Shown: positions 6,657-17,918 of the stretch, piece after piece | Numbering within the stretch: the stretch's first letter is position 1 | Layout of the letters: every line of letters starts with the position of its first letter | Source of the DNA: an uncultured Oscillospiraceae bacterium | GTDB taxonomy: Bacteria; Bacillota; Clostridia; Oscillospirales; Ruminococcaceae | DNA: 20,403 nucleotides | NCBI GenBank assembly: GCA_900556525.1 | Contig: USOZ01000008.1 | Location: forward strand, 1-20,403 | Direction of reading: 5' to 3' | Translations under genes and position numbers: made by a program | Notes under the pieces: generated by a model | What the model was told of the DNA's origin: nothing | The model's input: only the letters and a program-made list of their open reading frames with translations | The model's database searches: none

Positions 6657-9037
6657 TCCGAGACCTCTGACCCACCCCATTCGACAAGCGTAAAGCCGTT
6701 TCTTTCGCAGCATTCAAGTTCCTGCGGTTCTATTGCACTAAATTCATCTGACGCTCTGAACGTCATAAATACGCGAATTTGTGAATCGGGCTTCGGATTT
6801 ACCGTAAGCGGAACCGCCGCCGAATAATCCTCTGTATGGAACGTGATGATATTATAAGGATTTTTCTGCATCTGCGGCAGCCAATATATTATAAACTCGT
6901 TAGCTTCACGCGGAGTAAGTCCGATGTAAAGCAGCTTTTCACGCAGGAAATCCGCAGTTTCGTCTGCCGAAACACACCAGCCCTTGCTCATATCAAGTGC
7001 CGCTTTTCCCTCGCCCTCCCAGTAAAGGCAGTAATATTCATTTCCGTCAGCATCAAAAAGCGTTCCGTCAGGCATTGCCGTGACATTCCAGCCGTCGTTA
7101 TATTCGGGGTATGTGCAGGTAAGTTCGCCGCCGTCTGTAAATCCGACCTGTATGGAAACCTCAGTTTCTTTTTCGGGATAAAGATAAATAACTGGTTTTG
7201 CATACGCTCCGACAAAACCATATGTATTCTCCATAAGCGACGGATTATACTCTCCAAGATATGCACCGTCAACAAGAATTGCAAGATGATAGCTAAGCAT
7301 ACGTTCGGTTATCTTAGGATAAAGATCGAATACGAAACCGTCATAATAAAAGAAATCATCAACAAGGCAGTAATTCTCTCCGTCAAGCTGCTGTGTATAA
7401 TAATTTCTCGCCATATCGCCCAGTGCGCTTGTATCTCCGTCGTTGTACTTGCCGTACGATATACCCATATTCGTGCTGTATTCAAGGTTATACTTGTCCT
7501 TGTAATATTCATAAACCTCTTCAAAGAACGGATTCCCCGGCTGAAATTTCTCTCCCATATAATAAACGGGATGCCCGCTGTAATCTCCGTTAACCGTTTC
7601 ATTTTCAATGCGGAAAATTTCGGTAAATTCCAGCTTATCATCAACCAGCTTTATAAGATACGACATATCCTGACGTTCGCCCGTGGAATAATTTACGGAA
7701 GCCATGTGGTACCACGCCTTGCTGCCGTCGTCAAGCGTTTTCGCTGTAAGCTGCGGGAAATATGTGCGATAAAATTTGTCTGAGCACAATTCGCCCACTT
7801 TTTTCAGTTCGCCGTTCCTGAATATATTTACTTCGGTTATGACGTCCTTGCTGTATTCGTCAATTTCCGGATTTTTTACTTCACGAGAAAACAACGCCTC
7901 GGGCGTTCCGTCTTCGTCAAGATCGATAAGCGTAACGCCGACAACGCTTTCGTCATACCATTCAGAAACCGAGCCGTTAAGCAGCTCGTAGAGCGCTTTC
8001 ATTTCCTCGGGCTTTTCGGCAGCACTGTCTGACTCGTTTAAATACACATTATACAGCGCTTTTTCGCCGTCATGTTCGATTGTCTCGGCAGATAAAACAG
8101 ATGTTTCGTTCTTCTCGCCCATCGGGTCAACGCTCATTCCGTCAAGCGTCAGCTTTGCATAAACATATTTTTTGCCTACGTCGGAAAGCGATTTTTCGGC
8201 TTCGTCGGATAAAGCGCTGTCCGAAAATTCTAGCGTGCTCATACACGTTTCAACACCGTTTATGTTGCAGAAAGTCAGAGATTTTATGTTTCCGTTTACA
8301 CTTGGCAAGCTGTATGTATATGCGGGATCTATGTAAAAATGAACAGCGCCGTTTTTCTTGTTAAGAAACGCATTTACGGTTATTTTTGCATCGCTTCTGT
8401 AATAGCTGTCAACGACCGTCGCGTCAAGCAGCTTTTTGTTCTCAGGATCTGAAATATCCGCCTTTTCAGCTATGATCCGCTGTGGAACGACATAAAAATC
8501 GTACGGATTTGAATAATCCAGATAACTTGACACATAACTGTAATCACTTGCAACAGTCTTATCTTCTTCAAAAGAACTGGGTTCATTTAAAAAGCTGATA
8601 TCATCGGTATAAAGAAACCCGGGACGCGTCTGCATTGCGTATCCGTATACATTCTCTATTAAAGCGCCGTCCTCTTCCGAATATCTGTACTGCCCGTAAT
8701 CGACGTCGTTTGAATAAAGCCATACCCCATATTCTCCGCCGTAATCATACTCGCCCTCGTATTCCGGCTTCCAGTCGGCGTACATATCCGAAAGGCGAAC
8801 TATACCCTTGCTCCTCTCCTCGGCAATATCGTCCGTAACAGAAATTTCACTAACGGAAACCTCCGTATCGGGAGTTGTGGTTTCGGTCGGTGCAGTCGTT
8901 TCCGAAACGGATGTTGTTGCTGATGTTTCAGCGGTCTGCGTCGTTGTTGTCGTTATTTCGGAAGTGCTCTTGCAGCCGCTGAGTAAAAGTGCTGCCGTAC
9001 AGAGCAGCACCATAGACTTTTTTGTATTGATTTTCAC
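6653..9037 (-). CDS. Large surface lipoprotein with Ser/Thr-rich tether and conserved C-terminal module
   Basis: 794 residues, start GTG at 9037 with AGGGGGA six bases upstream. A type II signal peptide with lipobox LLSGC (Cys22) indicates a membrane-anchored, outward-facing lipoprotein. Residues 24-67 are almost entirely Thr, Ser, Glu, Pro and Ala, a flexible tether. Residues 70-350 are acidic and Tyr-rich with no recognised domain. A VTLIDLDEDGTPEALFSR segment near 368-385 looks like an EF-hand-like or FG-GAP-like calcium loop seen in other clostridial exported proteins. The C-terminal ~180 residues (612-792) form a distinct module with AKPVIYLYPEKETEV, CTYPEYNDGWNVTA, YYCLYWEGEG, EANEFIIYWLPQM and VEWGGSE. 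I remember this module as recurrent in uncharacterised Bacillota exported proteins. It follows the CotH gene after 119 bp and is coupled to the DinB-like gene. Function unknown. Confidence 0.85.
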   Translation of the reverse strand: MKINTKKSMVLLCTAALLLSGCKSTSEITTTTTQTAETSATTSVSETTAPTETTTPDTEVSVSEISVTDDIAEERSKGIVRLSDMYADWKPEYEGEYDYGGEYGVWLYSNDVDYGQYRYSEEDGALIENVYGYAMQTRPGFLYTDDISFLNEPSSFEEDKTVASDYSYVSSYLDYSNPYDFYVVPQRIIAEKADISDPENKKLLDATVVDSYYRSDAKITVNAFLNKKNGAVHFYIDPAYTYSLPSVNGNIKSLTFCNINGVETCMSTLEFSDSALSDEAEKSLSDVGKKYVYAKLTLDGMSVDPMGEKNETSVLSAETIEHDGEKALYNVYLNESDSAAEKPEEMKALYELLNGSVSEWYDESVVGVTLIDLDEDGTPEALFSREVKNPEIDEYSKDVITEVNIFRNGELKKVGELCSDKFYRTYFPQLTAKTLDDGSKAWYHMASVNYSTGERQDMSYLIKLVDDKLEFTEIFRIENETVNGDYSGHPVYYMGEKFQPGNPFFEEVYEYYKDKYNLEYSTNMGISYGKYNDGDTSALGDMARNYYTQQLDGENYCLVDDFFYYDGFVFDLYPKITERMLSYHLAILVDGAYLGEYNPSLMENTYGFVGAYAKPVIYLYPEKETEVSIQVGFTDGGELTCTYPEYNDGWNVTAMPDGTLFDADGNEYYCLYWEGEGKAALDMSKGWCVSADETADFLREKLLYIGLTPREANEFIIYWLPQMQKNPYNIITFHTEDYSAAVPLTVNPKPDSQIRVFMTFRASDEFSAIEPQELECCERNGFTLVEWGGSEVSE

Positions 9038-9156
9038 GGTAAATCCCCCTTTGAAAGTTCTTCATAAATAATACACTTCACAACGCTTAAAAATTGCACA
9101 ACAGTAAAAAAATAACAAACCGCACAAAGATGTTTTTCGTGAATATATTCAATGCT

Positions 9157-11517
9157 TTATTTATCGCTATGGTAATCGGGCGTTACTGCGGTTATCGCAT
9201 AATTACCGTCAGGTCTGCGCGTAAGCGATTCCGTTTCCTTCATATCGACAATGCTTACCTGCGACAAAACATTGCCGCTTTCATCAGTAAAAAACAGCGT
9301 TTCGCCCGTTTTCAGGCTGAAATTCGTCCGATATTTTTTTAGCGCGCTCAGTTCCTCATTATTCTTGCAGGCAATTGTATATGTACTTTGTGCAGAAATT
9401 GTCGTTTCGGGAAGCTCCCATTTTTTCAGATTTTCTTCATCATCGGAGAGATAATATTTTTTCAGCGTTACTGTTTCATTCGACGGGTTATACAGTTCTA
9501 TCCAGTCGCCGTCTCCCGCAGTATAAACTTCGCTTACATAAATTCCCGACTGTCCCTCTTTATTTACATAAAGGACCGCCTCGATGTTCCCGTTTTCGTC
9601 AGCCATAGACGAATCGAGCCGCAATTGCTGCTCGTAATACTTTGTTCCGTTTATTTCCCAGCAATCGAATGAATATCCAGCAGGCATATCCGCGCTTATC
9701 GGAACCGAACACTCGGCAAAATATTCACCTGTAAGCGTCCCTGCTGTATTAAGCGACTGCGAGTTCAATCGGCTTACAGCGCCGGTGGGATTACGCAGCG
9801 TTACGGTATAAAAGTTTTTTTTATACCCAAAGTTATTCATAAGGCTTTTTTGCATAACTTTTGGACGCTGAGCTGCGAAATCGCGTATCTGCTGACGGCT
9901 GTCCGCAAAGGTATTCGGATTCGCCCATGTTGACGTATACCCGTTCTCAAGCGCATACATACATTCCTTATCACATTCACCTATAAGCTGTTCGAGAACA
10001 TTAAGAGCATTTTCCGTCGAAAAAGCTCCGCTTGAAAGGTCGCATATCGTATTCGCGAACTGCTCACGCATATCCTCGCGTTCAAACAAGGCATTAAGTA
10101 TATCCGACGAACCCTGCATATGATTTCCCGACAGAACATTTCCCAATGTATCATCACGATAACCGTTGCCGTACAGGCCCCATGCAAATTCCGCGTCAAA
10201 CAGCAGAAAACGCCACTTTCCGTCAAGATATTCGCTCGTTATCTCCTCGCCATCTGACGGATAATATTTCCACGCCTTGAAATTGTTTCCGGGCCAGTCC
10301 TTGTTGTCAATGTATATCTGGATTGCGTAATAAAGCATGAGATTATCAATATCTACAAGGCTGCAAAACTCCGAAAAGCTGCTTTCATCCGTAAGTCCGC
10401 CACGCGCAAGCTCAAGAACTCTGTTCCAATCCGCAACGCTCTGCTCGTCGTCGCCCTCGACTTCCTTTTCTTTTGAACCGACAATGCGGAAGTTGTCCTT
10501 GTTTCCACCGTATGTCGATTCCAAGTAATCGTTGCAGTAAGCCTCATGAAGCCATGAAAAACCATAGTATTCACTGTTCAGGAATACCGCTGCGGGCCGC
10601 ACCTGCTGCGTATCGGGGAAACCCGCCTGCGCCGAAAGCGTCATTGAAAGCTCGTCACGCACCGAAGCAAACTCACGGTCGTTGGCATTGTTGCGAAGCG
10701 TTATCCTGTCATAACGTGTTATAAGCCTGCCGTAAGCGTCTGTCGCACCAGGGAAAAAAGCGTATTTAAACTTACCGTTGCCCTCGCTGTATATGTTGCG
10801 CGCAATAAGTCGCCATGATTTCTGATCAACGGCACGCGAAACGCCGCCGACAACTCTTCCTCCGGCAGCCTGCGAAATAAGCTGACTTCCGTCCGCCGTA
10901 TAAACCTCGACATACATATCGCGCTCGCTTTCTCTGCCGCTTATAAACCAGTTCGCAGGAGCGTTATAGTCGATCTCGCCGCCGTTATATTCGTCCGAAT
11001 TAAGGTATTCATCACGCATAAAGCCCTCGGTCGCAACGCCGTAATAATAATCGTAGAGGTTATATTCGTCTGTTGAAAGCACAAAAACAAGCGTGTCCTC
11101 ATCAAATCTGCTGAACACATCTTTTCCTGTAATGTAACTTTTTCTGAATATTTCCGACGTTTCGCCGTTGATTACCGCTATTGCCTTGATAGTGGTCGCA
11201 TTCACCTTATTTCTCGCTTGAACGGAAATTGGATTGGCGTATTTTTTAGACTTTTCGGTCGGGTCGTTTCCGTCAATGGTATAGTATATGACTGCATTTT
11301 TTTTATTGCATTTCAGTTCAACATCAATGTTCGTGTCATAAAAATTATCTTTTTTTGAAAACGTCACCGACACAGGCTTGTCCTCTTCATCTTCATCGCT
11401 CTCATCTTCAAATGTCTGAGGAAGATAGCTCTGCATATCCGAGTGATTTATCATCATATAAACGCATACACCCGCAACAACGCAAAGTGATAAAAATAAA
11501 ATCAGCAATTTCTTCAT
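9157..11517 (-). CDS. Exported CotH-kinase family protein with chitobiase-like and lamin-tail domains
   Basis: 786 residues. An N-terminal hydrophobic segment (3-23) with no lipobox suggests a membrane anchor or signal peptide. An acidic linker (37-47) follows, then a chitobiase/FN3-type domain at about 48-128 (AVIYYTIDGNDPTEKS). The CotH kinase domain spans about 140-560, with KSWRLIARNIY, the DNKDWPGNNFKAWKYY block (404-419) and WRFLLFDAEFAWGLYG (435-450). Its Asp441 and Glu443 correspond to the D-x-[DE] metal-binding motif as I remember it. A beta-rich spacer (565-650) is followed by a lamin-tail domain at about 658-765 (GIYVSEVYTAGDGDWIELYNP). CotH of Bacillus phosphorylates Ser in spore-coat proteins CotB and CotG; the related activity here is inferred. 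The ATG lies 3 bp after the ligA stop, with GGAG inside ligA. The next gene is a Ser/Thr-rich lipoprotein, a possible substrate. Confidence 0.88.
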   Translation of the reverse strand: MKKLLILFLSLCVVAGVCVYMMINHSDMQSYLPQTFEDESDEDEEDKPVSVTFSKKDNFYDTNIDVELKCNKKNAVIYYTIDGNDPTEKSKKYANPISVQARNKVNATTIKAIAVINGETSEIFRKSYITGKDVFSRFDEDTLVFVLSTDEYNLYDYYYGVATEGFMRDEYLNSDEYNGGEIDYNAPANWFISGRESERDMYVEVYTADGSQLISQAAGGRVVGGVSRAVDQKSWRLIARNIYSEGNGKFKYAFFPGATDAYGRLITRYDRITLRNNANDREFASVRDELSMTLSAQAGFPDTQQVRPAAVFLNSEYYGFSWLHEAYCNDYLESTYGGNKDNFRIVGSKEKEVEGDDEQSVADWNRVLELARGGLTDESSFSEFCSLVDIDNLMLYYAIQIYIDNKDWPGNNFKAWKYYPSDGEEITSEYLDGKWRFLLFDAEFAWGLYGNGYRDDTLGNVLSGNHMQGSSDILNALFEREDMREQFANTICDLSSGAFSTENALNVLEQLIGECDKECMYALENGYTSTWANPNTFADSRQQIRDFAAQRPKVMQKSLMNNFGYKKNFYTVTLRNPTGAVSRLNSQSLNTAGTLTGEYFAECSVPISADMPAGYSFDCWEINGTKYYEQQLRLDSSMADENGNIEAVLYVNKEGQSGIYVSEVYTAGDGDWIELYNPSNETVTLKKYYLSDDEENLKKWELPETTISAQSTYTIACKNNEELSALKKYRTNFSLKTGETLFFTDESGNVLSQVSIVDMKETESLTRRPDGNYAITAVTPDYHSDK

Positions 11518-11520
11518 ATA

Positions 11521-14219
<2,699 letters not shown>

Positions 14220-14235
14220 TAAAAACACACCCTTT

Positions 14236-14262
14236 CTCCGTCATTATATGTTTATGACGGAG
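14236..14262 (-). promoter_or_regulatory. Hairpin overlapping the yunB ribosome-binding site
   Basis: CTCCGTCAT (14236-14244) and ATGACGGAG (14254-14262) form a perfect 9-bp stem with a 9-nt loop in the 52-bp space between the aminopeptidase stop and yunB. On the minus-strand mRNA the 3' arm ends in GGAG, the best ribosome-binding site for the GTG start. No U-run follows (AAAGGGTG instead), so it is not an intrinsic terminator. It may limit yunB translation or shield an mRNA end. Confidence 0.5.
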
Positions 14263-14280
14263 CGGGTGACAATAGACAAG

Positions 14281-15678
14281 TTACTTCTGGAACACGTAGA
14301 ACGCTCTGTATGCCATGTAAACATCGTTCTTCGCGGTCACTTCAAAAGGCGCGTGCATTGAAAGTACAGGAACACCTATATCAATCGTATCAACGTCAAG
14401 ATTGGAAATATACATTGCGACTGTTCCGCCGCCGCCAAAATCTACCTTTCCAAGCTCGCCCGTCTGCCATACAACGCCATTTTCGTTGAAAAGGCTGCGA
14501 ATTTCCGAAACGTATTCGGCTGAAGCGTCGTTTGTACCCGATTTTCCGCGCGAACCCGTATACTTTGTCGCAACAACTCCGCGGTTGAGATAAGCAGAGT
14601 TGAGCTTCTCAAATGCGTCGGGGAATGTGGGGTCAAACGCCGCATTTACATCAGCAGAAAGGCACTTTGAACCCGAAAGTACAGTATGACCATCAGTTCC
14701 CATAGCTTCGGCAAGCGAACCTATGAAATATTTTAAATATGACGATTTAAGCCCGGTGCAACCCTCGCTTCCGATTTCTTCTTTATCAGTCAGAATGGTC
14801 ACAGCCGTGCGCGCAGGAGCTTCGGTAAGGTCGGTTATCGCCATGAGTGCAGGATATGCGCAAACGCGGTCGTCCTGACCGTAAGCACCGATCATGCTGC
14901 GGTCGAAACCGACATCTTTCGCCTTAAATGCAGGTACATACTCAAGTTCAGCCGAGATGAAATCTTCCTCGGTTATGCCGTACTTTTCATTGAGAATACA
15001 CATAAGGTTCAGCTTAACGGCTTCGCTTGCATCATCTTCCTTAAACGGGCGCGACCCGATAAGAATGTTAAGCTCCTCGCCCTTTATCAGCTTGCTTGCG
15101 GGACGTTTGTACTGCTCATCGGCAAGGTGCGGGAGCAGATCAGTTACAACAAAAACAGGGTCGTTTTCGTTTTCTCCGAGTGTTACAGATATGCGCGAAC
15201 CGTCCGACTTGCAGATAACGCCGTGAAGCGCAAGAGGGATAGCGGGCCACTGATATTTTTTGATACCGCCGTAATAGTGAGTCTTGAAGTAGCCAAGTTC
15301 TTCATTCTCATAAAGCGGATTCTGCTTCAGGTCAAGACGGGGACTGTCGATATGTGCCGCAACGAGGTTTACACCGTTTTCAACGGGTTCGGTTCCGACA
15401 ACCGCAAGAATTACAGCCTTACCGCGGTTGTTCACATAGATCTTATCGCCTGCGCAATATTTTTTTCCTTTTTCAAAAGGTTTAAAACCCTTGCTTTCCG
15501 CGATTTTTACCGCTTCTGCGCACGCTTCGCGCTCAGTCTTTCCAATGTCAATGAAACGCTTGTAGCCTTCGCAGAATACCTCCGCAGCTTCAAGCTCCGC
15601 GCCGCTCATCGCATTGTACGCGTTCTTTCTCTTGTAGAAAAGTTTTTCTTTCAGTTCTTTTGATTTTGCGTCTGCCAT
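14281..15678 (-). CDS. M18-family zinc aminopeptidase
   Basis: 465-residue cytosolic metallo-aminopeptidase of family M18 (aspartyl aminopeptidase/aminopeptidase I type), which removes N-terminal residues, often acidic ones, from peptides; the members form large tetrahedral assemblies. Dinuclear zinc ligands are readable in order: His109 in AAHIDSPRLD, Asp269/Asp270 in YGQDDRVCAYPA, the Glu pair 300/301 in TDKEEIGSEGCTG, Asp343 in SADVNAAFDPTF and His442 in LSMHAPFE. KVDFGGGGTVA at 411-421 is another family block. Length and domain order are normal for the bacterial group. The ATG at 15678 has AAAGGAAAG upstream, inside the transglycosylase gene, whose stop is 2 bp away, so the two are coupled. 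The exact residue specificity cannot be read from the sequence. Confidence 0.95.
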   Translation of the reverse strand: MADAKSKELKEKLFYKRKNAYNAMSGAELEAAEVFCEGYKRFIDIGKTEREACAEAVKIAESKGFKPFEKGKKYCAGDKIYVNNRGKAVILAVVGTEPVENGVNLVAAHIDSPRLDLKQNPLYENEELGYFKTHYYGGIKKYQWPAIPLALHGVICKSDGSRISVTLGENENDPVFVVTDLLPHLADEQYKRPASKLIKGEELNILIGSRPFKEDDASEAVKLNLMCILNEKYGITEEDFISAELEYVPAFKAKDVGFDRSMIGAYGQDDRVCAYPALMAITDLTEAPARTAVTILTDKEEIGSEGCTGLKSSYLKYFIGSLAEAMGTDGHTVLSGSKCLSADVNAAFDPTFPDAFEKLNSAYLNRGVVATKYTGSRGKSGTNDASAEYVSEIRSLFNENGVVWQTGELGKVDFGGGGTVAMYISNLDVDTIDIGVPVLSMHAPFEVTAKNDVYMAYRAFYVFQK

Positions 15679-15680
15679 AG

Positions 15681-16280
15681 TCAGTCTTTCCTTTCTGTTT
15701 CATAAAGCGCATAATAAGTTTCAAGCGCTGTATTTATTTTATTTACATAATGTGCAGCGTTTTTCCCGGGAATTACGTCAAGCGTTTTTCCGTCCTTTGA
15801 TATATCCGCGTCGGAAAGCCATTCCGATACTGTTCCTACGCCCGAATGATACGCCGCCGCGGCGCACTCGATATTCCCGAATTTGTCCATAAGATAGGAC
15901 ACAAGATACCCGCCGTAACGAATATTTGTTTCGGGGTCGAACATATCGTCATAAACGGTAAGCTCCTCCTCGCCGAGCCGAAACCTGATCCAATCGAACG
16001 TTTCCTCCATTATCTGCATAAGCCCGCGCGCACCGACATTTGAAACGGCGCTCGGGTCGAAGCTGCTCTCAGTTTTGATTACCGCATAGAGCAGATATTT
16101 GTCTAGCCCATATTCGTCCGCATATTTTTCAACATATTCGCTGTAGCCGAGCGGGTGCGCGGCGAGCTTCATTTCGTATTCGCACTTCTGCCAGCCGATA
16201 ACAGCAGCAAAAGTTCCGCCAACAATAAGAAGTGAGAAAAACAACAGCCAGAATGCGGGAAAATGTTTTCGTTTAGCCAT
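15681..16280 (-). CDS. Membrane-anchored lytic transglycosylase (SLT domain)
   Basis: 199 residues: a short basic N-terminus, one membrane segment at about 9-29, then a soluble-lytic-transglycosylase domain outside the membrane. The catalytic Glu71 lies in IKTESSFDPSAVSNVGARGLMQI (residues 68-90), which contains the ES-F-P-A-S and GLMQ motifs of the goose-lysozyme-like fold. AAYHSGVGTVSEWL and HYVNKINTALETYY complete the domain. The reaction cleaves peptidoglycan glycan strands to 1,6-anhydro ends. The size and single anchor fit the YjbJ/CwlQ-type Gram-positive enzymes rather than large Slt70. The start overlaps the end of coaE by 8 bp, and the stop is 2 bp ahead of the aminopeptidase. Being near yunB it might act in sporulation, but a vegetative wall role is equally likely. 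Confidence 0.93.
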   Translation of the reverse strand: MAKRKHFPAFWLLFFSLLIVGGTFAAVIGWQKCEYEMKLAAHPLGYSEYVEKYADEYGLDKYLLYAVIKTESSFDPSAVSNVGARGLMQIMEETFDWIRFRLGEEELTVYDDMFDPETNIRYGGYLVSYLMDKFGNIECAAAAYHSGVGTVSEWLSDADISKDGKTLDVIPGKNAAHYVNKINTALETYYALYETERKD

Positions 16281-16893
16281 ATTGTGCCGTAATATCCTTT
16301 ATAATTGTTCCTATTTCTTGTTTTAGATGAACATTATCGCCGTCATTTCGCACACAGAAATCGGATTTCTCTCGGTAAAAACCCTCAAGATGCTGCGATT
16401 TCAAGCGATTTTCCGCCTGTTCATATGTCAATCCGTCACGTTTCATTATACGCGTAATGCACATATCAAACGGTGCTGTGACGCTGACTATCTTATCGCA
16501 AAGACCGTCAGCGCCGCTCTCAAAAAGCGTTGGCGCGTCAATAAGCACAAATCTGCTGCCGTTCTTGATATATTCTGCTGCACTGCGTATGATTTCATAC
16601 GAAATATACGGGTAAATAACGGCGTTCAGTTCATTTCTGCGAGATTCGTCAGAGAATATCAGATTGCCCAGCCGTCTGCGGTCGAGCGTACCGTCGGGAA
16701 GAAGAATTTCATTCCCAAAATGCTCTGCGATTTCCGAAAGCGCAGGCTTACCGTGTTTAACGACCTCCCGCGAAACAATGTCACAGTCAACAACAGCCCA
16801 GCCGCTCTCACGGAATATACTGCAAGCGGTCGTTTTTCCTGCTCCCGACATTCCTGTAAGCCCAATAATCAAGCATTTATCAGCCAAGATCAT
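16273..16893 (-). CDS. coaE: Dephospho-CoA kinase CoaE
   Basis: 206-residue P-loop kinase that phosphorylates the 3'-OH of dephospho-CoA with ATP, the last step of coenzyme A synthesis. The Walker A motif is GMSGAGKTT (14-22); VVDCDIVSREVV (34-45) gives the substrate-binding Asp pair, and TLDRRRLGNLIFSD is the conserved CoA-domain block. The lid region and Arg residues RIMKRDGLTYEQAENRLKSQ follow, all at expected spacing and length. The ATG at 16893 overlaps the tsaC stop (ATGA) and the 3' end overlaps the transglycosylase start, so it is translationally coupled on both sides. No oddity was seen. Confidence 0.97.
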   Translation of the reverse strand: MILADKCLIIGLTGMSGAGKTTACSIFRESGWAVVDCDIVSREVVKHGKPALSEIAEHFGNEILLPDGTLDRRRLGNLIFSDESRRNELNAVIYPYISYEIIRSAAEYIKNGSRFVLIDAPTLFESGADGLCDKIVSVTAPFDMCITRIMKRDGLTYEQAENRLKSQHLEGFYREKSDFCVRNDGDNVHLKQEIGTIIKDITAQYG

Positions 16894-17918
16894 GAGCGCT
16901 CTCCCTGTTCATATAATTTTATGACCCTGAACGCTGCCGCACGAAGCAGACGGTTATAAACCGCGAGTCCCATTCCCGTTTGTTCGGGCATCATGACATA
17001 AACCGCGTCGCAGCCGAGCGCGTCCGCCTCTCTTAGGCTCGCAAAAAGATGTTCGGCTTGCTGCTCGGGAGTGCTTCCGTAAGGCAGCCTTATGCAGAAA
17101 TCCGGAATTTCATCATTTTCGCCGCACAAAACCGCTGTTTTTCCGTCCGAACGGCTTTTAAGATACGCGTATAGCTGTTCCGCCGTTCCGTCAGCGATGT
17201 AAACCTCGGCTTTCGGCGAATAGTGTTTATATTTCATTCCTGGCGAAAATACGCGGGCATTAGGATCGAGCTTTTGAAGAACGCCGCTGTCAACCGTGAC
17301 CTCTGCATATTCACGCAGCATTTCGGGCGTAACTGCACCTGGACGAAGCACCCGTACTCCGTCATTTTCAAATGCAATCACCGTGCTCTCGACCCCGCAG
17401 GCACACTCGCCGCCGTCCATTATCAGCGGAATTTTTCCGTTCATATCCTCAAAAACATGAACAGCCGAAGTCGGACTTGGCAGTCCCGAAGTGTTTGCAG
17501 ACGGTGCTGCAAGCGGAAAGCCGCATTTTCGTATCAATTCGCGGGTAAATTCCTGCCTAGGCATACGCACCGCAGCTGTATCAAGCCCCCCGCAGGTTTC
17601 TGCGGGAACTATGCTTTTTCTCGGGAATATCATTGTAAGAGGTCCGGGCCAGAATTCTTCCGCAAGCTTTTTGGCTAGCTCGGGAATTTCCTCAGCAATA
17701 TCATCAAGCATCGAAAAATCGCTTATATGCAGGATAAGCGGGTTGTCCTGCGGTCTGCCCTTCGCGGTGAAAATTTTCGCAACTGCGCGCGTATCGAAAG
17801 CGTTTGCCGCAAGCCCGTACACTGTTTCCGTAGGAACCGCAACGACCTCGCCTTTTCGCAGAAGCTCCGCCGCCTGTCCGATGTGTTCATGATCAGCTTT
17901 ATATATGAACGTTTTCAT
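16890..17918 (-). CDS. tsaC: L-threonylcarbamoyladenylate synthase (YrdC/Sua5 type)
   Basis: 342 residues with the two-domain Sua5 architecture. The N-terminal YrdC domain makes threonylcarbamoyl-AMP from threonine, bicarbonate and ATP for the t6A37 modification of ANN-decoding tRNAs. Motifs include VPTETVYGLA (28-37), the KGRP loop (53-56), NPLILHI, TAAVRMP and APSANTSGLPSPT (138-150). A linker with the conserved SPGMKYKHYSP block (about 212-222) leads to a C-terminal Sua5 domain. ATG at 17918 is chosen because it overlaps the prfA stop as TGATG; a TTG one codon upstream (17921) is also possible, since GGAGG is seven bases from it. prfA followed by sua5 is a very common order in Bacillota, which supports both calls. 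The symbol is given for the enzyme activity; in Bacillus this form is called ywlC. Confidence 0.95.
   Translation of the reverse strand: MKTFIYKADHEHIGQAAELLRKGEVVAVPTETVYGLAANAFDTRAVAKIFTAKGRPQDNPLILHISDFSMLDDIAEEIPELAKKLAEEFWPGPLTMIFPRKSIVPAETCGGLDTAAVRMPRQEFTRELIRKCGFPLAAPSANTSGLPSPTSAVHVFEDMNGKIPLIMDGGECACGVESTVIAFENDGVRVLRPGAVTPEMLREYAEVTVDSGVLQKLDPNARVFSPGMKYKHYSPKAEVYIADGTAEQLYAYLKSRSDGKTAVLCGENDEIPDFCIRLPYGSTPEQQAEHLFASLREADALGCDAVYVMMPEQTGMGLAVYNRLLRAAAFRVIKLYEQGERS

Noticed and set aside
6836..7783. 315-codon plus-strand open frame opposite the lipoprotein gene
   Set aside because: It is antisense to a gene with signal peptide, ribosome-binding site and conserved domain; the translation is low-complexity hydrophobic/basic with no family resemblance.
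15127..15663. 178-codon plus-strand open frame opposite the M18 aminopeptidase
   Set aside because: The aminopeptidase is certain on the other strand; the Phe/Arg-rich translation is typical of an antisense shadow.
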